DNA of 64,000 nucleotides from a bacterium (lineage in GTDB: Bacteria; Armatimonadota; UBA5829). The notes under the pieces were generated by a model that was not told where the DNA came from, searched no databases, and was given only the letters and a program-made list of their open reading frames with translations. The stretch lies in assembly GCA_021371935.1 (NCBI GenBank), contig JAJFVF010000005.1, positions 33,222 through 97,221 of the forward strand. The letters are read 5' to 3'. Below are positions 60,249 through 64,000 of the stretch, in pieces; position 1 is the stretch's first letter, and each line of letters begins with the position of its first letter. A program made the translations under genes and the position numbers.

Positions 60249-60309
60249 GGCTACTTGTCACCCCGCTTTTTGTAAGAGTCCCCAAGCATCCAAGTGGAGT
60301 TGTTTTGGT

Positions 60310-60329
60310 ATTTGGCAGTTTAACCAAAT
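60310..60329. promoter_or_regulatory. TTGG-N8-CCAA operator, site 3
   Basis: ATTTGG (60310-60315), 8 bases, CCAAAT (60324-60329), lying between the divergent SHOCT gene (60248) and ferredoxin gene (60397). Half-sites and spacing equal site 2. Confidence 0.6.
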
Positions 60330-60396
60330 TGTGCTAGACTGTCAAGTGGAAATTACACAATGCGACTGGCTCTGCCTGTTCCGATGGAGACATAAG

Positions 60397-60621
60397 TTGA
60401 AGCGAGCGCTGATTGATCCGGCCAAATGCAATAATTGCTCACCATGCCTCGTCGAGCAAGAATGCCCAATGGAAGCTGTTTTTCGTGAGTTACAAGATTC
60501 AAAACCCTGGGTGGACTTCTATCGTTGTGCCGGGTGCATGAAGTGCAAGGCGTTCTGCGCCAATCATGCCATAGAGGAGATAGCACATCCTTGTGATGGT
60601 AAAGGCCGGATGGGCTGGTAG
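60397..60621 (+). CDS. Small 4Fe-4S ferredoxin-like protein
   Basis: A 74-residue protein with two Cys groups: CNNCSPCLVEQECP (4Fe-4S-like) and CAGCMKCKAFCANHAIEE. The TTG at 60397 (LKRALIDPAKC) has GGAGA upstream; the open frame to 60247 is unlikely because it crosses the operator. It is transcribed away from the SHOCT gene and followed by a 58-residue protein, in a short plus-strand operon. Confidence 0.78.
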   Translation: MKRALIDPAKCNNCSPCLVEQECPMEAVFRELQDSKPWVDFYRCAGCMKCKAFCANHAIEEIAHPCDGKGRMGW

Positions 60622-60647
60622 AATTGATCAATTAACGAGAGGACAAT

Positions 60648-60824
60648 ATGGCAACTATTACGCTCACAGAACAAGATATAATGAGGCTCAAAGTCATTAT
60701 GATGGACCAGGACAAGGATGATGCTTACGGGTTCTTGCGTGACCGGATCATGCCGGAGATTCAGAAGCAGGATGGAAAGGCGATGAAGAGCCATTTGGAT
60801 GGCGGTAAGGGGTCGATGTTCTAG
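60648..60824 (+). CDS. 58-residue protein of unknown function
   Basis: The frame reads MATITLTEQDIMRLKVIMMD, QDKDDAYGFLRDRIMPEIQK, QDGKAMKSHLDGGKGSMF. AGAGGA lies 4 bases upstream of the ATG at 60648. It is mostly helical and acidic with a basic end. It follows the ferredoxin gene by 26 bases. No family recognised, though such DUF-like small proteins occur near ferredoxins in anaerobes. Confidence 0.6.
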   Translation: MATITLTEQDIMRLKVIMMDQDKDDAYGFLRDRIMPEIQKQDGKAMKSHLDGGKGSMF

Positions 60825-60967
60825 AAAGAAGTGCTAACAGCAATAAGGAAGGTCCATCCTCGTCCGTACAATCCCTGCGAAAAGGGACGCTACATATGGG
60901 ACAGCGAAGCCGGTCGCTTGTCAGACCTAGATCAACAGCACGACCGGCATACGTTGACACACACAAT

Positions 60968-61210
60968 CTATTTGGTGACTGCGCTCATCATCGCGCTCAC
61001 CAGATCAGGCACCTTGGGTACTCGCCCGCTTGCCACTAATTTATCGTCGATCTTAATGGCGGGAGTAGACATGATACCTGCCTTTGCCATCTCTGCAAGG
61101 TCCTTGACCGTTTCCACATGAGCCTCGACTCCAGCTTGCTTGATGGCTTCCTCCACGGCGGCGATTGCCTTATCTCCGCCACAGCATGATACATACACCT
61201 TGATAACCAT
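60968..61210 (-). CDS. Small thioredoxin-like protein with adjacent Cys pair
   Basis: An 80-residue redox protein, MVIKVYVSCCGGDKAIAAVE, in the same fold as the protein at 58832 but with CC instead of CxxC at the active site. The cis-Pro block is AGIMSTPAIKIDDKLVASGR. It is 28 bases behind the ArsP-type permease gene. ATG at 61210 has GGAGG; the in-frame TTG at 61234 lies before that site. Confidence 0.82.
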   Translation of the reverse strand: MVIKVYVSCCGGDKAIAAVEEAIKQAGVEAHVETVKDLAEMAKAGIMSTPAIKIDDKLVASGRVPKVPDLVSAMMSAVTK

Positions 61211-61237
61211 AAGGGTTCCTCCTTTGTAAAGCATTTG

Positions 61238-62341
61238 CTAGATGAGAAAGTTGAATATGTATCCTACAATCACTATTCCGAGAGCAACGAAACCGACGAA
61301 CAGCCAGATGAGTGGCATCCGGATGACCTTCCGCAACATCACGAGTTCCGGAATCGAGATTCCGATCACCGACATCATGAATGCAAGCGACGTTCCAAGA
61401 GCGGCTCCTTTGGCCAGAACGGCCTGCACTATCGGCATCACACCTACGGCACTTGCATACAACGGCAGGCCAAGAATCACCGCCACCGGTACGTTCCACC
61501 AGGCTTCCTTGCCCATATACTGGCTGACGAATGCCACTGGGATATAGCCGTAGATTGCAGCACCGAGTGCAATTCCACCCACAAGATAGTGCCACGTGCC
61601 TGCGAGTATTTCCTTTACGGCTGTGGTACCAGAATCTACCCGGTCGTTCCAGGTCATAGCACTAGTGACGTCCTGGCTTGGAGTGTCAACTGGACTCTGT
61701 CCAGCACTTGTCTGTAGATCGGCAACCCATGATTCAAGAAACCTCTCCGGTCGCATGCGTGCTATGAGCATTCCTGAGATGACAGCCTTTGTCATCCCAA
61801 GCACAGCATATAGCGTGGCTATCTTCCAACCATACATCCCGTATAGCATCGCTAGCGCCACTTCATTGACGACGGGACAAGATATAAGAAATGACATCGT
61901 GATCCCGAGAGGTATTCCTGACTGCAGGAAACCGAGAAAGAGCGGGATTGCAGAGCAGGAGCAGAAAGGAGTCGGCACTCCAAGTATCGCGGCAAGAACA
62001 TATCCGTAGGTTCCTCTACGACCCGCAATCATCGTACGTATCCGCTCTGGAGTCAGGAACGTGCGCGTGATCCCGACAATAAAGGTAATAAGCACGAGCA
62101 GCATTAGCACCTTCGGCGCGTCGGCCACAAAGAACTCGACAGCGCCGGCAAGGTGACCGCCTTTGGCAAACCCCAATAGAATGTAGGTGAACCATCTCGC
62201 AAACCGGTCTAGCTGAAGATAAAGGAGCGTCCAAGCTGACAATCCCAGCAGCACCCACAGGAATAGCAGACTGCGGCGCATCCCACGCATCTGTTTCGAC
62301 GTCTGTGCGATCTCTTCTCTTTGTTCGTCTACATTACTCAC
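61238..62341 (-). CDS. arsP: ArsP/DUF318-type permease
   Basis: A 367-residue inner-membrane permease with about ten helices. The signature blocks are LGVPTPFCSCSAIPLFLGFL (the CxC in TM4 typical of the ArsP/YraQ family) and GLPLYASAVGVMPIVQAVLA. ArsP exports trivalent organoarsenicals; related members move other metals or are unassigned. The next gene (61210) is a thioredoxin-like protein. GTG at 62341 follows GGGAGG. Confidence 0.82.
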   Translation of the reverse strand: MSNVDEQREEIAQTSKQMRGMRRSLLFLWVLLGLSAWTLLYLQLDRFARWFTYILLGFAKGGHLAGAVEFFVADAPKVLMLLVLITFIVGITRTFLTPERIRTMIAGRRGTYGYVLAAILGVPTPFCSCSAIPLFLGFLQSGIPLGITMSFLISCPVVNEVALAMLYGMYGWKIATLYAVLGMTKAVISGMLIARMRPERFLESWVADLQTSAGQSPVDTPSQDVTSAMTWNDRVDSGTTAVKEILAGTWHYLVGGIALGAAIYGYIPVAFVSQYMGKEAWWNVPVAVILGLPLYASAVGVMPIVQAVLAKGAALGTSLAFMMSVIGISIPELVMLRKVIRMPLIWLFVGFVALGIVIVGYIFNFLI

Positions 62342-62405
62342 GCTGCTACCTCCCGGCAATCAGTCCTGCTGGCATTACAGTTGCTGCTAACAACTACTTT
62401 GCAGG

Positions 62406-62846
62406 CTAATCGCTACTAAATGTTTTGGTAAAGCTTTTCAGTGATGCCAATAATACATCGCACATACCGTCGTCCATGCGCTCAAGTGAAGCGCCGGTCT
62501 TTTGAGCGAACTCTTCGATTATACGCTCCACAAGCTCTCGCCCTGCATTAGTAAGCACGACACAGCATATCCGCTGATCGTCTTCGCTGCGTTCCCGACG
62601 AACATAAAATTTACGCTCAAGGCGATCAACGATCCGTGTTGCACCACTCTTGGTGAAGCCGAGTTGCTGCCCCAGGCTTTGCATAGTGCAAGCATCTGTC
62701 TTAGCCAAAATCCGCAATGCCCGGTATTCTATATAAGAAACGTCCTCGCAGCAATAGCCTTCTGCACCTTGACCGCCGAACCTCCATATTATCTCATCCA
62801 GCAGTTCGACCAGATCTCTCGCCCGCTGTGTATCTACTTCAGACAC
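62406..62846 (-). CDS. MarR-family transcriptional regulator
   Basis: A 146-residue winged-helix regulator, VSEVDTQRARDLVELLDEII, with QQLGFTKSGATRIVDRLERK (recognition helix) and VRRERSEDDQRICCVVLTNA (wing, DxR). Start choice: the sigma-70 -10 ends only 5 bases before the ATG at 62882, so a long leader is impossible. GTG at 62846 with AGAGGAA 7 bases upstream is preferred; ATG at 62876 would be near leaderless. Its target might be the ArsP operon below. Confidence 0.85.
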   Translation of the reverse strand: MSEVDTQRARDLVELLDEIIWRFGGQGAEGYCCEDVSYIEYRALRILAKTDACTMQSLGQQLGFTKSGATRIVDRLERKFYVRRERSEDDQRICCVVLTNAGRELVERIIEEFAQKTGASLERMDDGMCDVLLASLKSFTKTFSSD

Positions 62847-62886
62847 CACGTATTCCTCTTTTCCGTTGGTTGACATCGTCAACCAA

Positions 62887-62915
62887 TAATACTACTAGTG
62901 AAGGCCATTGTCAAC
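62887..62915 (-). promoter_or_regulatory. Sigma-70 promoter of the MarR gene
   Basis: Minus strand TTGACA (62915-62910), 17 bases, TATTAT (62892-62887). A CTAGTAG motif around the spacer could be the repressor site. Confidence 0.7.
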
Positions 62916-63276
62916 AGCTTTGTGCAAGGTCTGTTTCTTGCAGATAGATTCCTTTATTTTCGCAGAGGGTAGAAGTTTTCCAGCTTGAAACATAACGCAA
63001 GCTATAGTGAGGGAATGCCTTATGACTTTATTGTTGTGCTGGTTGATCTGAAAAGTTTGTCCAGCAACATACTGGAATCCAACTGATAGCGCAGCCGCTG
63101 TTTCCTGCCATCACACAATTCTCGTCGTACAAAGTGTCGGTAGTTTTATATATCTACCGACGGATTGTACTGAGTAGCTGCGTACAAAAAAACTGTGCTT
63201 GCCTGCCCGGTCCTGCTGCTCAAGCGCTGAAACGCGTCGATTGCGGCATGCAGGTTCTCATCTTTGCCACAACTCA
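62916..63276. other. Intergenic stretch with a long palindrome
   Basis: No coding region seen. A large hairpin spans 63127-63170: GTACAA and TTGTAC flank GTCGGTAG (63136-63143) and CTACCGAC (63154-63161) with a 10-base AT-rich loop. It could be an operator or a processed RNA stem. Confidence 0.5.
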
Positions 63277-64000
63277 TCAACGCGGCATCAGCGCGAACAC
63301 GCCCCAGCCCAGGTATTCACGCGTGTAAGCAGCGTGGCGCTCGGGTTCCGAGGACAGTTTGGCTCGAACATCTTTCGCAAGCTCGTCGTCGGGATTGGCC
63401 TCAAGCCATCGGCGCATGGTGAGCCATTTGGCCGCCTCGTATCTGTCCCAGCCGTCTTGGTTAGCCAGAACCATTTCAACAACGTCGTAGCCAAGGTGGC
63501 CGAAAGACGCGATAAGTTCTGGAAGCATGAGAAAGTCGGAGATTGAGCCGGCACCACACCTCTTGGCAACATCTTCCGTCGACGGTAACTGCCGCCAGTA
63601 GGGCTCGCCGATGAGGATGATCCCTCCGGTGCGCAGGCTCCGCGCCAGAAGTTCAATAGTGCCGGCGATTCCTCCACCGATCCAAGTGGCACCGACACAG
63701 GCTGCCACACCAACTTTCTCGTCAGAGACGTATCCGGCAGCGTCGCCGTGGATGAATTCGACTTGATCGGCAACGCCGAGTTCTTCAGCGCGGAGTTTCG
63801 CTTGCTCGGTGAACAACTGGCTCATGTCGATGCCGGTGCCGATAATACCGTAATCGCGAGCCCAGGTGCACAGCATCTCCCCCGAACCGCTGCCGAGGTC
63901 GAGCACTCGGGTTCCCGTTTCCAGACGCAACGCCGCGCCGAGAGTGGTGAGCTTTTCGGGTGTGAACGGGTTATGGATGCGGTGAGCGCTTTCCGTGATG
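63277..64000 (-). CDS. SAM-dependent methyltransferase (open at right edge)
   Basis: The 241 residues in the window belong to a class I methyltransferase with motif I VLDLGSGSGEMLCTWARDYG, IDMSQLFTEQAKLRAEELGV as motif II, and a later VGVAACVGATWIGGG segment. The N-terminal part (NPFTPEKLTTLGAALRLETG) continues to the edge and the start lies outside. Its frame reaches base 63999 without a stop. It ends TREYLGWGVFALMPR. Substrate unknown; the fold is shared by many small-molecule enzymes. Confidence 0.85.
   Translation of the reverse strand, partial: ITESAHRIHNPFTPEKLTTLGAALRLETGTRVLDLGSGSGEMLCTWARDYGIIGTGIDMSQLFTEQAKLRAEELGVADQVEFIHGDAAGYVSDEKVGVAACVGATWIGGGIAGTIELLARSLRTGGIILIGEPYWRQLPSTEDVAKRCGAGSISDFLMLPELIASFGHLGYDVVEMVLANQDGWDRYEAAKWLTMRRWLEANPDDELAKDVRAKLSSEPERHAAYTREYLGWGVFALMPR

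Noticed and set aside
60831..61121. Plus-strand frame of 96 residues opposite the small thioredoxin gene
   Set aside because: It is mostly the complement of a well-supported gene and has no start signal.
1..64000. CRISPR arrays, prophage or transposase genes
   Set aside because: No regularly spaced repeats, integrase, capsid or transposase motifs were found in any frame.

Overview
The window looks like a chromosomal segment of a free-living, mid-GC bacterium. The prepilin-type proteins beginning RKRGFTLIELLVVIAIIAIL and ending in a DGHAKW-type tail, secreted parallel-beta-helix proteins, and many (a/a)6 or sugar-handling genes resemble Armatimonadota or a related lineage. This placement is an inference. 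Sigma-70 promoters of TTGACA-N17-TATAAT type and Shine-Dalgarno starts (often GTG or TTG) are common throughout. No CRISPR array, prophage or transposase was seen.

Region 1 (1-3.8 kb, minus strand): the 5' part of alaS, then a tight run pfkB-type kinase, 4-oxalocrotonate tautomerase, GNAT, hicA, hicB, and a membrane protein. Region 2 (3.9-7.6 kb, plus strand) is the most unusual locus. An ECF sigma factor overlaps (TGATG) a 1007-residue single-chain protein. That protein carries both the beta and the beta' catalytic cores of multisubunit RNA polymerase, including the two beta lysines and the beta' Asp triad (as NSDNDGDQ). It appears to lack the beta lobes, trigger loop, jaw and C-terminal parts. 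An ECF-like promoter lies just upstream. I read this as a miniature, possibly self-contained sigma/polymerase pair.

Region 3 (7.7-24.4 kb): housekeeping and envelope genes, including a zinc-ribbon protein, a solitary mraZ, DedA, a B12-radical SAM protein with galK, ribF, proA-nadD-LCP-rsfS (rsfS apparently starts at ATC), a TPR protein and a glycosidase. Two copies of a MITE-like repeat and a cluster of REP-like hairpins lie between them. Region 4 (24.4-34.9 kb): a sugar cluster with a GH38 mannosidase, a fucose-isomerase-type enzyme overlapping a ribulokinase-type FGGY kinase, a 14-repeat RCC1 protein and a DeoR regulator. A tRNA-Glu(CTC) gene follows a roughly 1 kb gene-poor gap.

Region 5 (36-62.9 kb, almost all minus strand) is a large metal, arsenic and thiol-redox island. 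It holds a CusABC-type RND pump, a MacB-like ABC exporter, and three secreted thioredoxin-fold paralogues that have lost CxxC but carry Cys/Gly tails. It also holds an arsenic core (ArsR, ArsC, ACR3, ArsM, ArsN2, ArsP, with a PEP-mutase/isocitrate-lyase-family enzyme beside ArsM). A redox operon completes it: small thioredoxins, an HdrA-like fragment, ferredoxin, DGC-type zinc-binding proteins, CcdA, OsmC and a truncated lipoate-ligase-like gene. Four ArsR repressors are present. One of them probably reads a TTGG-N8-CCAA operator found at three places. The window ends inside a SAM-dependent methyltransferase gene.
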